The position numbers and the translations under genes were made by a program. From Lentzea tibetensis (GTDB lineage: Bacteria; Actinomycetota; Actinomycetes; Mycobacteriales; Pseudonocardiaceae): DNA of 64,000 nucleotides. Below the pieces are notes generated by a model. The model had not been told where the DNA came from. It was given only the letters and a program-made list of their open reading frames with translations, and did no database searches. This document shows, piece after piece, positions 55,262 through 64,000 of this stretch (positions are counted from its first letter, which is position 1; every line of letters starts with the position of its first letter). Location of the stretch: NCBI RefSeq assembly GCF_007845675.1, contig NZ_VOBR01000030.1:60120-124119 (forward strand). The letters run 5' to 3'.

Positions 55262-55274
55262 ATACCGACGGTAT
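55262..55274. promoter_or_regulatory. palindromic operator over the monooxygenase promoter
   Basis: ATACC-GAC-GGTAT is a perfect inverted repeat overlapping the -10 of the monooxygenase, in the gap to the divergent TetR gene. It is the obvious candidate binding site for that regulator. Confidence 0.65.
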
Positions 55275-55296
55275 TTCGATACTGATGGTCTGTCAA
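55268..55296 (-). promoter_or_regulatory. monooxygenase promoter
   Basis: On the minus strand, TTGACA (55291-55296) and TACCGT (55268-55273) are spaced by exactly 17 bp and end about 8 bp before the GTG start, giving a nearly leaderless transcript. Confidence 0.65.
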
Positions 55297-55311
55297 CGTA
55301 TGATCCGTGCC

Positions 55312-55914
55312 GTGCCGAGACTGAGTCGCGCCGAGAGCCAGGCGCGCACCCGTGAGCTGCTGAGCGAGACCGCGCAGCGGCTGTTCCTCTCCGACGGCTA
55401 CCACGCCACGTCACTGGAGAAGATCGCCGACGCGGCCGGCTTCTCGAAGGGCGCGGTGTACTCGAACTTCAGCGGCAAGGACCAGCTGTGCCTCGTCGTG
55501 CTGGACGCCCTGTACGCCGAGCGCATCTCCGCGATCGCCGCGGTGTTCAGCACCGGCACGCTCGACGACCGGCTGGCCGCGTTCGAGGCCTACGCGGAAC
55601 GGATGATCGGCGACGAGCCGCGCACCCAGTTCGAGGTCGAGTTCGCCCTGCAGGCCCGCAAGGACCCCGACCTGCGCGCCGCGCTGGCCGAGCGCGACGC
55701 GGTCGTGGCGGCCGCGCTGGCGGCGCTGATCGAGGCCCAGGTGGCCGAGCTGGAGCTGACGCCCCTGCTCCCGGTCCCGGACGTGGCGCGTGCCCTGCTC
55801 AGCCTGGGCATCGGGCTGGGCGTGCAGCGGTTCGTGGAGGGCGCGCCGTCCGTGCGCGTCCTCATCGACACCGTGCGGGTGCTACTCGGGGTCCGTGCCG
55901 TCCCGATGGGTTGA
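55312..55914 (+). CDS. TetR-family transcriptional regulator
   Basis: 200 residues from GTG 55312. The TetR helix-turn-helix is at about 8-55 ([48 protein letters not shown]), with a helical ligand-binding C-terminus ([20 protein letters not shown]...). TATGAT at 55299-55304 lies 7 nt before the GTG, the spacing of a leaderless start; an upstream ATG at 55300 is the alternative. It is divergent from the monooxygenase and very likely represses it through the palindrome at 55262-55274. The 3' end overlaps ctaD by 33 bp. Confidence 0.9.
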   Translation: MPRLSRAESQARTRELLSETAQRLFLSDGYHATSLEKIADAAGFSKGAVYSNFSGKDQLCLVVLDALYAERISAIAAVFSTGTLDDRLAAFEAYAERMIGDEPRTQFEVEFALQARKDPDLRAALAERDAVVAAALAALIEAQVAELELTPLLPVPDVARALLSLGIGLGVQRFVEGAPSVRVLIDTVRVLLGVRAVPMG

Positions 55915-57648
55915 GGCGAGCACTTCCTCGGTCACCTTGTCCTTGCCCGCGCGGTGCTTGCCGTGGGGGAGCAGGGAGAAGTGCGCCTCGTCGCGCATCC
56001 GCTCGACCATGTGCGGGTAGTGCAGCTCGAACGCGGGCCGCTCGGACCGGATCCGCGGCAGCTCCTTGAAGTTGTGCCGCGGCGGCGGGGACGTGGTCGC
56101 CCACTCCAGCGAGTTGCCGTAGCCCCACGGGTCGTCCTGCGGTGCCGGGTCGCCGTAGCGGTAGCTGCGGAAGACGTTCCACACGAACGGGAGCACGGAC
56201 GCGCCGAGGATGAACGCGCCGATCGTCGAGAACGTGTTGAGGAACGTGAACCCGTCGCTCTCCAGGTAGTCCGCGTACCGGCGCGGCATGCCCTCGTTGC
56301 CCAGCCAGTGCTGCACCAGGAACGTGGTGTGGAAGCCGATGAACGTGGTCCAGAAGTGCAGCTTGCCCAGCGGCTCGTTGAGCATCCGCCCGGTCATCTT
56401 GGGGAACCAGAAGTAGATGCCCGCGTACGTGGCGAACACGATCGTGCCGAACAGCACGTAGTGGAAGTGCGCGACGACGAAGTACGTGTCCGAGACGTGG
56501 AAGTCCACCGGCGGCGACGCGAGCAGGATGCCCGTCAGGCCACCGAAGAGGAACGTCACCAGGAAGCCGACGGCGAACAGCATCGGCGACTCGAACGTCA
56601 GCTGGCCGCGCCACATCGTGCCGATCCAGTTGAAGAACTTGATGCCGGTCGGCACGGCGATCAGGAACGTCATGAGCGAGAAGAACGGCAGCAGCACCGC
56701 GCCGGTCGCGTACATGTGGTGCGCCCAGACGGCGACGGACAGCATGCCGATCGCGAGCGTCGCGAACACGAGTCCCTTGTAGCCGAACAGCGGTTTTCGG
56801 GAGAACACCGGGAAGATCTCGGTCACGATGCCGAAGAACGGCAGGGCGACGATGTAGACCTCGGGATGGCCGAAGAACCAGAACAGGTGCTGCCACAGGA
56901 TGACGCCACCGTTGTCCGGGTCGAACACGTGCGCGCCGAGGTGCCGGTCGGCCGCGAGACCCATGAGCGCCGCGGTGAGGATCGGGAACGCGAGCAGGAT
57001 CAGGATCGACGTCACCAGGATGTTCCAGGTGAAGATCGGCATCCGGAACATCGTCATGCCGGGCGCGCGCAGGCAGATGATCGTCGTGGTCATGTTGACC
57101 GCGCCGAGGATCGTGCCGAGACCGCTGACCGCGAGACCCATGATCCACAGGTCGCCGCCGATGCCGGGGCTGTGCACCGCGCTCGACAGCGGCGTGTACG
57201 CGAACCAGCCGAAGTCCGCCGCGCCGCCGGGCGTGATGAAGCCGGAGAGCACGGTCAGCCCGCCGAACAGGAAGAGCCAGTAGGAGAACGCGTTGAGCCG
57301 GGGGAACGCCACGTCCGGCGACCCGATCTGCAGCGGCAGGATGTAGTTCGCGAATCCGAACAGGATCGGCGTCGCGTACAGCAGCAGCATGATCGTGCCG
57401 TGCATGGTGAACAGCTGGTTGAACTGCTCGTTCGACAGGAACTGCAGGCCCGGCCGCGCCAGCTCGCCGCGCATCAGCAGCGCCATCAGGCCGCCGACCA
57501 TGAAGAACGCGAACGACGTGACCAGGTACATGATCCCGATCTGCTTGGGATCGGTCGTCCGGAACAGGCTCAGCAGGTAGGACCCCTTCGGACGGGCTCG
57601 CGCCGCGCCCGGATGGGGGATCACCGGTGTTGGTTTGATCGTGGTCAC
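55882..57648 (-). CDS. ctaD: cytochrome c oxidase subunit I (aa3 type)
   Basis: 588 residues with 12 helices. Conserved ligands are FTMHGTIML (haem a histidine), [19 protein letters not shown] (CuB His and the cross-linked Tyr), WAHHMYATG (two CuB histidines) and [15 protein letters not shown] (haem a3 and haem a histidines). The K- and D-pathway residues are in the usual places. It is the catalytic, proton-pumping subunit of the respiratory aa3 oxidase. Only ctaD is present here; subunits II and III are elsewhere, as is usual in actinobacteria. GTG 57648 follows GGAGGGAAGAGGG. Confidence 0.96.
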   Translation of the reverse strand: MTTIKPTPVIPHPGAARARPKGSYLLSLFRTTDPKQIGIMYLVTSFAFFMVGGLMALLMRGELARPGLQFLSNEQFNQLFTMHGTIMLLLYATPILFGFANYILPLQIGSPDVAFPRLNAFSYWLFLFGGLTVLSGFITPGGAADFGWFAYTPLSSAVHSPGIGGDLWIMGLAVSGLGTILGAVNMTTTIICLRAPGMTMFRMPIFTWNILVTSILILLAFPILTAALMGLAADRHLGAHVFDPDNGGVILWQHLFWFFGHPEVYIVALPFFGIVTEIFPVFSRKPLFGYKGLVFATLAIGMLSVAVWAHHMYATGAVLLPFFSLMTFLIAVPTGIKFFNWIGTMWRGQLTFESPMLFAVGFLVTFLFGGLTGILLASPPVDFHVSDTYFVVAHFHYVLFGTIVFATYAGIYFWFPKMTGRMLNEPLGKLHFWTTFIGFHTTFLVQHWLGNEGMPRRYADYLESDGFTFLNTFSTIGAFILGASVLPFVWNVFRSYRYGDPAPQDDPWGYGNSLEWATTSPPPRHNFKELPRIRSERPAFELHYPHMVERMRDEAHFSLLPHGKHRAGKDKVTEEVLASTHRDGTDPE

Positions 57649-57710
57649 TTGTTGGACCCTCTTCCCTCCGGGGGAACCTCCTGCCGCTCAGACGAACATC
57701 GTCCTCCCGG

Positions 57711-59066
57711 TCAGACCTCTGGGCAATCCATGACGAGCACCGCACTGGTCACCGCGGCCACTGGAGCACCCGGCTTCAGGCCGCTGACCTGCACGGAGTA
57801 GGCGCCGGGGGCCAATCCGGGGAACCGCGCCGACACGATCCCGCTGGCCACGGACGGTGCCCTCGATTCGACCAGTCTGCCCGCTTCGTCCGTTACCGCG
57901 ATCTTCACCGCGCGCCGGTTCTCCTCGTCGAGCTCCACGTCGACCGGCAGGTCCTCGCCCGTCAGCAGCAGGTCGGGGACGGTCACCCTCGGGTGCGTCC
58001 ACTCGATGTTCCTGACCTGCACCGCGACCGCCGTGATGATCGACTCGACCTCGTCGAGCACGGCCGGGTTGTCCTGCAGGCTGGTGTGCTGCTCGGTCAC
58101 CCGGCGCAGCACGTTCGAGTCGAGCATGACGTCCGGCCTGGTCGAGCCCACCGACGGCACCGTCGAGTCGCCGAACAGGTCGCGGCCGTCGTAGGTGCGC
58201 ACCGGGGTCGCCTTGCCGTCCGCGATGCGGATCGTCGTGGCCGTCGGCTGCTTCGCGCCGATGATCGCGTGCGTGGCCGTCGCGCTCGCCGGCCGCGCCT
58301 CCTCGGCGTTGTTGATGGCCACGTGGAACGCCATGGCGTCCTCGACCATCTTCGTGCGCAGCTCGGGCAGCGTGGTCTCGGTGGTCTTGAGCAGTCCGTG
58401 CGGGCTCTCCACGCACGCGTACTCGGGCATCAGCTGGTGCAGCGACGGCATGCTGCGGGCGAACTCGGTCAGGTCGATCGCGAGCGGGCCGAGGCCCTTG
58501 CGCAGGCCGTTGACCAGCTGCTCGACGGCCGCCGCCGCGCCGCGGTACGGCGTGCCGATGGTGATCAGCTTGCGGGTCACCTCGTGACCGCCGCACTTCT
58601 CGATGTACCAGCGCGCGACGAGCCCGCCCATCGAGTGGCACACGAACACGGCTTTCGCGTCCGGCTGGGTCTCCCTGAGCTTGCCGAGTGCCCGTTCCAC
58701 CTCGCGGCCGAGGCGGGCGCCGTTGTACCGGTTGGACAGCCGCCAGTCGTACGGGAACAGCAGCAGGTTGCCCTTCTCCTCGGTGAAACCGATGGAGCGC
58801 AGGCGTTTCGTGAGCCGGTCGTAGCCCTTCAGCGGCGTCCAGATGCCCGGCAGCACGTGCAGGTCGGCCATGAGCGCCACCGGCTCGATTCCGTCGCCGG
58901 GGTGTTCGTCGCCGATGTCCTCGGGCAGCGTCATCCGGCGCAGGCTGCGCCCGAACGACAGCACCGCGCGCAGCGCCGCCCGGCCGGACACCTCCCACAC
59001 CGGGCCGTTCTCGTCGCGCAGGGTGCTCCCCAGGATGCCGGGCAGTACGACAACGAGGTCGTTCAT
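57711..59066 (-). CDS. LCAT/PGAP1-like alpha/beta hydrolase with Ig-like tail
   Basis: 451 residues. VVVLPGILGSTLRDENGPVWEVSG at the N-terminus is the entry motif of lecithin:cholesterol acyltransferase-like lipases. The catalytic triad is visible: Ser in VCHSMGGLVARW, Asp in RDLFGDSTVPSVG and His in VTEQHTSLQDNP. The last 120 residues form a beta-sandwich (DLPVDVELDEENRRAVKIAV...). No signal peptide, so it acts inside the cell. ATG 59066 overlaps the caspase-NTPase stop by 4 bp. A membrane-lipid hydrolase unleashed by the upstream protease/NTPase is a reasonable model. Confidence 0.85.
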   Translation of the reverse strand: MNDLVVVLPGILGSTLRDENGPVWEVSGRAALRAVLSFGRSLRRMTLPEDIGDEHPGDGIEPVALMADLHVLPGIWTPLKGYDRLTKRLRSIGFTEEKGNLLLFPYDWRLSNRYNGARLGREVERALGKLRETQPDAKAVFVCHSMGGLVARWYIEKCGGHEVTRKLITIGTPYRGAAAAVEQLVNGLRKGLGPLAIDLTEFARSMPSLHQLMPEYACVESPHGLLKTTETTLPELRTKMVEDAMAFHVAINNAEEARPASATATHAIIGAKQPTATTIRIADGKATPVRTYDGRDLFGDSTVPSVGSTRPDVMLDSNVLRRVTEQHTSLQDNPAVLDEVESIITAVAVQVRNIEWTHPRVTVPDLLLTGEDLPVDVELDEENRRAVKIAVTDEAGRLVESRAPSVASGIVSARFPGLAPGAYSVQVSGLKPGAPVAAVTSAVLVMDCPEV

Positions 59067-62000
59067 GAGGAGGCCTCCTCGGCCACTATGCGGATGAGCG
59101 TCAGCAGGTCGGGATGCACGGGGACGAGCCGGGTCAGCTCGATGATCCACTGCAGCGGGTGCCTGCCGCCGCGCACGAACGTCCGCGCGGCGGCCTGGTC
59201 GCCGGCGAGCATCCGCTCCACGGCCCGGTACAGCGGCACGTCCGGGTGCGTGCCGAGCGCGAGAGTCACGTCGCGCAGCGCGCCCGCGTGCGCCACGGCG
59301 AGGTCGTAGAGCAGCTCGGGGATCCGCGCCGGGTGGTCCAGCGCCTCGAACGTTTGGTCCAGCACGTCCGGGGTGTTCTTGGCGATGGTGAGCAACGCGT
59401 GCGCGGGCCGGTTGCCGTGCACGACCTCCATCGCCTCGGTCGTGAGCAGGTCGTCACGGCGTTCGTGCAGCAGCTCGCGGCGCCGTTCACCCGTGGCGTC
59501 GAGGAACTCGTCCGCGACGCTGGTGAGCAGCACCCGCCGGTAGGCCTCGGTGATGCCCTGCTCTTGCGCTGTCGTCCGGCGCTGCTGCAGGTTCTGCGCC
59601 TCGTTGATGCTCACGCCGAGCAGCGCCTCGGCGATCGCGACGTCGGCCGCTGCGTCGAGCAGTTCGGGGTGCTGGGCGAGGTGGTCGCGCTCGGTCAGGT
59701 AGGTGGGCGTGTGCACCCAGTCGCGTGCGGTGCGCAGCAGCGCGCGGTCGACGGTGAGCCAGCCGGGCAGGTTCGGCCACGGCCAGTTCTCGGCGGCGTC
59801 GAAGTGCCTGCGCGCCAGGTCGTGCAGGTCGCCGATCAGCAGCCGCGACGTGCCCGCGAGCACGAGTGCGGACCGCAGCCAGCCGACGGCCTCGCGGTCA
59901 CCGGGCGTCGCGCTCGCGGCGCGCAGCATGAGCAGCGTCGCGGCCTCGGGCTTGCCGGATCTGGCGATCACCCGGTGCCACGTCTCGTCCACGACGTCCG
60001 GCCTGCCGAGCGTCGCGCACACCGTGTCGAGCGTGCTCAGCGCGGCCACCAGGTCCTGCTGGCGCCCGTCGGTGGCGAGGAACGTCTCGATCGCGTGCTG
60101 CGCCGTCGCCATGGCTTCCTCGGCGCGGTTCGCGTCGCGGTAGCGCTTGGCGAGGTTCAGCACCGCCGCGCCGTGCGTCGGCAGACCCTCGGCCAGCCTG
60201 GCCGCGCGTTCGGCGGCGGCCCGCGCGTCCTCGCAGCGGCCGATGACGGCGTAGAGGCTGCTGACGCTCAGCAGCGCCTCGGCGAGCTGTGGGCGGTACG
60301 CGCCGTTCTCGTCCAGCCGCCGGCTGAGCTGGGCGGCCTTCTCGGCCGTGGTCTCCGCCTCGGCCCGCTGTCGCAGTGCCACGTGGTCGCGGCCGAGCGA
60401 CAGCAGCGCCGATGCCTCGTCGGACAGGAACGCCGGGTTGGACTCGGCGAGCCGCTGGTACAGCCCGACGGCCTCGCGGGAGTGCCGCATCGCGTCGTCG
60501 TAGCGGCCGATCTCGTGGCATCGCGCGGCGAGGCAGCGCAACGCTTTCGCGAGCGGCGGCCGGTGCACGGGCTCGTCGGCGTGCGGCCGCATCAGCGCCA
60601 CCGCGGCCTCGGCCGTGGCCAGCGCCTCACGCCTGCCGGACTGGGCGTAGAGGTCGCTGAGGTCGACCAGCGCGACGCTCAGGTGCGGCACGTACGTGAC
60701 GTTCTCGCTGCTGTGCGAGCGGCCGACGCGTTGCGCGAGCCGCTTGTGCGTGACCGTCTCCGCGGTGGTGGGCGTCTTCGCGACCAGCTCGCGGTAGCGG
60801 AGCACGGCCTCCTCGGCGGGCGCGATCGCCTGCTGCACCTTGCCCGCGTCGCGGTAGCGCTGGCCGAGCCGGTTCAGCACGTACGCGAGATCCGCCAGGT
60901 ACATGCGCGCCACCGGGACGAGGTCGCGGAAGTGGTCCGCCGCCTCCTCCAGCGGGGAGACCGCCTCGACCGGCCTGCCCCAGTGGGTCAGCTCGTTGGC
61001 GGCCGTCGTCGCCGCGAGCGCGATGTCCGGCACCAGCTTCGGGTTCTCACCCGCCAGCTTCCTCAGGCCGGCCAGACCGTCCGGGCCCGCGTGGCCGCAG
61101 TGCCGCCACGCGTACTTCCACAGGTAGCCGGCGGCGTCCGCGGCGATGCCGCTCTCGATCAGCTCGGTGTACCGGTCGATCAGCGCGGCGGCCACGACCG
61201 CCGACTCGGGTGCGAACACCTGCTCGCGGCTCGGCGCGAACGGCGGGCGCAGGTGGTCGGCGAAGCTCTGGTGGGCGAGCTTGTAGACCTCGGCACCCTC
61301 CTCGCGGTCCTGCACCACGTGGCTGCCCAGCTCGGCCAGCACCTTCCCGACGTCGTCGCTGGTGAGCCGCTCACCGCACAACGCGGAAGCGGCCGCGATC
61401 CACTCGGGCTCGGGGAAACCGGAGCCGAAGCTGAGGGTGAGCGCGCTGAGCAGCGGCCGCGCGGCGGGCACCCGGTCCAGCTCCTTCTCCAGTGCCGCGG
61501 TGAGCGACAGGCGGGGGTCGAGGCCGTCGCGCGGCTGGTTGGTGATCAGCCACGCGGTGTAGAAGGGCTCGGTGGCGAGCTGGGCCGCGGCCTTCTCGTC
61601 GCCCAGCCGCGCCAGCACGTAGTCGTGCACGTCGTCGGTGCTGTCGTAGTCGTCGAGGTCGAGTGTCTCGACCGGGGCGAGCTCCGTGAGCAGGGGAGCA
61701 CCGCCGGCCGCGCGCTGCACCTCGCGCGTCGCGACGATCACCGTGCAGTGCGGTGCGAGCTTGGTGAGCAGCGTCGTCGCGATCGTGAACGACTCGCCGC
61801 GCGCCTCGTCGAGCCCGTCGACGACGATGACGAGCCCGTCCGTCTTCTGGATCGCGCCGACCAGCTCAGCCGCGTCGCGTCGAGGACCGGTGGGCGACTG
61901 GACGCGGCCCTGCGCGACGAGCTGCTTGCTGATCAGGTCGGCGAGCCGGTTGGCGTCCATCGTCTGCGCGTGCACGTGGGCGTGCACCGAGCCCTCACCG

Positions 62001-62956
62001 GGGTCGGCGTGCTTGATCTCGGTGCCGGACTCGAGCAGGTGCTCGCGTTCGATCGCGTTGGACAGGCTGACGACGCGCCCGACGATCGCGGACTTGCCGG
62101 TACCGGGGGAGCCCGTCACGACCCGCAGCCCGGCGACCCCGGACCTCACCCAGCCGACGACCTTGTCGACCTCTTCCCGGCGTCCGGTGAACCAGCTGCG
62201 CTCGTCGGCGGAGTCACCGCCGCGCGCCGCCATCAGCATGCGCTGGACCACGCGTTGCGGCGTGTTCTTCGGGTGCCGCGGGTTGGCGAGCATCGACGCG
62301 GGCACGCCGTCCTGCAGGAACCGCGGCCGCTGCACGTCGGAGTCCCAGCCGCGCAGCAGCGCGATGCCGAGCGAACCGCCGTCGATCATCTCGATGTGGT
62401 CGGCCCAGCGCTGCAGGTCGTCGTCCGTGCGCGGACCTTCGCTGACCAGGGTGCGCAGCTTCGCGCCGAACAGCCCGTCGCGCGCGGTCTCGACGGCCGA
62501 GCAGGACACGAGGAACCCGATCCAGTGCTGCTCCTCGGGCGTCTCCGCCTTCAGCTCGGACACGATGCGCATCGCCTCGTCGAGCTGCGTGCCCGCGAAG
62601 CACCCGTCGATGATGATCAGCAACTGGTTCGCGCCGGACTCCGCGCACGCGGCGGCGAAGTCGTCGAGCAGGATCCCGTCGGCCTTGCCCCTGCTGTCCT
62701 TCGCGAGCAGCCGCAGCTTGCCCGCGTGCGGCATCGCGTGGCCGCTCCACAGCGCGATGAGCGAGGCACCGTCCTGCGGCTGCATCGTGAGGCCCTTGAG
62801 GTGCTCGCGAACCTCCTGCTCGGTCGGGTCGACCAGCGGCTCGCCCTCGTAGTCCTTGAGCAGCGCGCGCAGGGACCGCACGTCGTCGACGGCGTGCTGC
62901 AACTCGGGCACCGCCGCGTAGTTCCCGACGCCGATGCCGACGAACCGACCCTTCAT
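59063..62956 (-). CDS. caspase-fold protease with STAND NTPase and helical repeats
   Basis: About 1297 residues. The N-terminal caspase/C14 domain (1-230) carries the catalytic His in LIALWSGHAM (about 72) and Cys in LLIIIDGCFAGT (about 120). A STAND/NACHT-like ATPase follows with Walker A GSPGTGKSAIVG (about 285) and Walker B VIVVDGLDEAR (about 380). From about 650 to the end it is helical, with TPR-like units (LAEALLSVSSLYAVIGRCEDARAAAERAARLAEG and others). This protease-NTPase-repeat design is that of bacterial immune sensors, in which the repeats detect a cue and the ATPase oligomerises the protease. ATG 62956 or GTG 62968 starts it. The lipase gene is translationally coupled. Confidence 0.88.
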   Translation of the reverse strand: MKGRFVGIGVGNYAAVPELQHAVDDVRSLRALLKDYEGEPLVDPTEQEVREHLKGLTMQPQDGASLIALWSGHAMPHAGKLRLLAKDSRGKADGILLDDFAAACAESGANQLLIIIDGCFAGTQLDEAMRIVSELKAETPEEQHWIGFLVSCSAVETARDGLFGAKLRTLVSEGPRTDDDLQRWADHIEMIDGGSLGIALLRGWDSDVQRPRFLQDGVPASMLANPRHPKNTPQRVVQRMLMAARGGDSADERSWFTGRREEVDKVVGWVRSGVAGLRVVTGSPGTGKSAIVGRVVSLSNAIEREHLLESGTEIKHADPGEGSVHAHVHAQTMDANRLADLISKQLVAQGRVQSPTGPRRDAAELVGAIQKTDGLVIVVDGLDEARGESFTIATTLLTKLAPHCTVIVATREVQRAAGGAPLLTELAPVETLDLDDYDSTDDVHDYVLARLGDEKAAAQLATEPFYTAWLITNQPRDGLDPRLSLTAALEKELDRVPAARPLLSALTLSFGSGFPEPEWIAAASALCGERLTSDDVGKVLAELGSHVVQDREEGAEVYKLAHQSFADHLRPPFAPSREQVFAPESAVVAAALIDRYTELIESGIAADAAGYLWKYAWRHCGHAGPDGLAGLRKLAGENPKLVPDIALAATTAANELTHWGRPVEAVSPLEEAADHFRDLVPVARMYLADLAYVLNRLGQRYRDAGKVQQAIAPAEEAVLRYRELVAKTPTTAETVTHKRLAQRVGRSHSSENVTYVPHLSVALVDLSDLYAQSGRREALATAEAAVALMRPHADEPVHRPPLAKALRCLAARCHEIGRYDDAMRHSREAVGLYQRLAESNPAFLSDEASALLSLGRDHVALRQRAEAETTAEKAAQLSRRLDENGAYRPQLAEALLSVSSLYAVIGRCEDARAAAERAARLAEGLPTHGAAVLNLAKRYRDANRAEEAMATAQHAIETFLATDGRQQDLVAALSTLDTVCATLGRPDVVDETWHRVIARSGKPEAATLLMLRAASATPGDREAVGWLRSALVLAGTSRLLIGDLHDLARRHFDAAENWPWPNLPGWLTVDRALLRTARDWVHTPTYLTERDHLAQHPELLDAAADVAIAEALLGVSINEAQNLQQRRTTAQEQGITEAYRRVLLTSVADEFLDATGERRRELLHERRDDLLTTEAMEVVHGNRPAHALLTIAKNTPDVLDQTFEALDHPARIPELLYDLAVAHAGALRDVTLALGTHPDVPLYRAVERMLAGDQAAARTFVRGGRHPLQWIIELTRLVPVHPDLLTLIRIVAEEASS

Positions 62957-63015
62957 TCCTGAGCGCACCCCCCAGGGTGCGTCGCTGTGGCGGACGATCT
63001 GTTAGCCCGGTTCCC

Positions 63016-63798
63016 TCAGTCGGACGAATCCTCACGCTTGTTTTCTATCGCCGTGTTCTTCTCGAGGAACCGCAGCAGCTCGACCGGGAACGGCAGCACC
63101 AGCGTCGAGTTCTTCTCGGCCGCCACCTCGACGATCGTCTGCAGCAACCGCAGCTGCAACGCCGCGGGCGTCTGGTCCATCGTGGCCGCCGCCTCGGACA
63201 GCTTCTTGCTCGCCTGCAGCTCACCGTCGGCCGTGATGACCCGCGCCCGGCGCTCGCGCTCCGCCTCGGCCTGCCGCGACATGCTGCGCTTCATGCTCTC
63301 GGGCAGCGCGACGTCCTTGATCTCCACCCGGTCGATGTTGATGCCCCACTCCAGCGCCGGAGTGTCGATCATCAGCTCCAGCCCCTGGTTCAGGTGCTCC
63401 CGGTTGGACAGCAGGTCGTCCAGCTCGCTCTTGCCGATGATGCTCCGCAACGACGTCTGAGCCACCTGGAGCATCGCGAACCGGTAGTCCTCGACGTTGA
63501 TGACGGCCTTCGCCGGGTCGCTCACCTGGAAGTAGAGGACCGCGTCCACCCGGACCGTCACGTTGTCCCGCGTGATGCCGTCCTGCGCGGGGACCGGGAG
63601 GGTCACGATCTGCATGTTGACTTTTCTCAACGAGTCGACGCCGGGGACGATCATCGTCAGGCCGGGGCCCCTGACCGCCTGCTGGAGCTTGCCGAAGCGG
63701 AACACCAGGCCCTGCTCGAACTGCTTGATGACGCGGGCGCTCATCGCCGTGCCCAGCGCCGCGAACCCCAGAACTCCCGCCAGAATCTCCAGGATCAC
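63016..63798 (-). CDS. SPFH/band 7 family protein (slipin)
   Basis: 260 residues. A short N-terminal membrane segment (ILEILAGVLGFAALGTAM) precedes the SPFH domain (residues 25-180) with IVPGVDSLRKVNMQIVTLPVPAQDGITRDNVTVRVDAVLYFQV, the slipin signature. A charged helix, MSRQAEAERERRARVITADGELQASKKL, gives the usual coiled coil for ring assembly. It shapes membrane microdomains. GTG 63798 follows GGAGGCGGGG. It is upstream of the caspase-lipase operon on the same strand with a 59-bp gap, so it may be co-transcribed. Confidence 0.92.
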   Translation of the reverse strand: MILEILAGVLGFAALGTAMSARVIKQFEQGLVFRFGKLQQAVRGPGLTMIVPGVDSLRKVNMQIVTLPVPAQDGITRDNVTVRVDAVLYFQVSDPAKAVINVEDYRFAMLQVAQTSLRSIIGKSELDDLLSNREHLNQGLELMIDTPALEWGINIDRVEIKDVALPESMKRSMSRQAEAERERRARVITADGELQASKKLSEAAATMDQTPAALQLRLLQTIVEVAAEKNSTLVLPFPVELLRFLEKNTAIENKREDSSD

Positions 63799-63887
63799 GA
63801 GCCCCGCCTCCCTTGGCTGGTCCCTCTAGATCCTCAGGCTACGCCCGGTGCTTGGTCGCTGGCTTCTTTGCGGTGGTGGGGTGGGGA
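63799..63887. other. promoter region of slipin gene
   Basis: Gap between slipin and the palindrome. It contains the ribosome site of slipin; a -10-like TAGATC (63825-63830 region) is present on the plus strand, but no promoter is convincing. No gene seen. Confidence 0.35.
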
Positions 63888-64000
63888 GGGGCTCGCTGAT
63901 CACCAGAGGTCGCCACATCGAAAATGCCCTGTCAAGGCGGAAAAGCTGCCTTGACAGGGCATTTTCGATGTGGCAAGGCTTCGCCTGATCAGCGAGCCCC
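63888..64000. repeat. 113-bp nested palindrome
   Basis: An inner perfect 27-bp stem (arms 63912-63938 and 63948-63974, 9-nt loop GGAAAAGCT) sits inside an outer perfect 15-bp inverted repeat (63888-63902 and 63986-64000). Unpaired flanks are 9 and 11 nt. It ends exactly at the window edge and may continue. It could be a strong bidirectional terminator or a small mobile palindromic element. Confidence 0.8.

Noticed and set aside
59114-62962. Nearly 1300-codon open frame on the plus strand opposite the caspase gene
   Set aside because: Composition is that of an antisense shadow; no recognisable domain, whereas the minus frame has caspase, P-loop and repeats.

Overview
The window is high-GC DNA (coding third positions overwhelmingly G or C) with dense gene packing, many GTG starts and many 4-bp stop/start overlaps. 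This points to an actinobacterium. An InhA-type enoyl reductase directly after FabG1 with ferrochelatase nearby, a mycothiol-type DinB-fold protein, a SigE-type ECF sigma factor and two NRPS/PKS loci fit Pseudonocardiales (Lentzea, Saccharothrix or Amycolatopsis relatives). The genus is an inference.

Layout. 1-13536: the 3'-truncated end of an FAD aromatic hydroxylase gene, a Gln/Gly/Pro-rich membrane protein operon, a sirtuin, an acyl-CoA ligase, a secreted NlpC/P60 endopeptidase coupled to a MobA-like protein, an ECF sigma factor with two paralogous membrane proteins, and a MoxR-DUF58-VWA operon. 13537-17952: a TAXI substrate-binding lipoprotein, histidine kinase and response regulator divergent from an MFS carboxylate-type transporter; the shared spacer holds two copies of a 19-bp repeat and an 11-bp tandem repeat. 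17965-19582: a tandemly duplicated lipoprotein pair.

19583-30227 is biosynthetic locus 1, a translationally coupled minus-strand operon: MFS exporter, then a FAAL-ACP-KS-DH-ACP polyketide synthase that has lost its AT, then a docking-C-A-T-TE peptide synthetase whose glycine-type adenylation domain carries an inserted luciferase-like monooxygenase. The predicted product is an acyl chain extended once and released as a terminal primary amide.

30307-47223 is mostly housekeeping: an FAD/Fe-S D-lactate-type dehydrogenase, fabG-inhA and hemH with small genes between them, a P-loop kinase-like protein, a fructose PTS operon with HPr, and a Mg-chelatase-like ATPase/VWA pair. A small minus-strand locus at 47220-47701 looks like the remains of a MauE-like membrane gene ending in a cysteine-rich tail with CX3C motifs.

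47913-55914 is biosynthetic locus 2: an A-T-C-A-T dipeptide synthetase (codes read as Ile/Val-like and Phe) without a release domain, coupled to a KS-AT-like protein that has lost key catalytic residues, then a flavin monooxygenase and a divergent TetR regulator with a clear palindrome over the monooxygenase promoter. 55882-57648 is cytochrome oxidase subunit I. 57711-62956 is a two-gene operon of a caspase-NTPase-repeat protein and an LCAT-like lipase, a candidate immune or cell-death module, preceded by a slipin. The window ends in a 113-bp nested palindrome (63888-64000).
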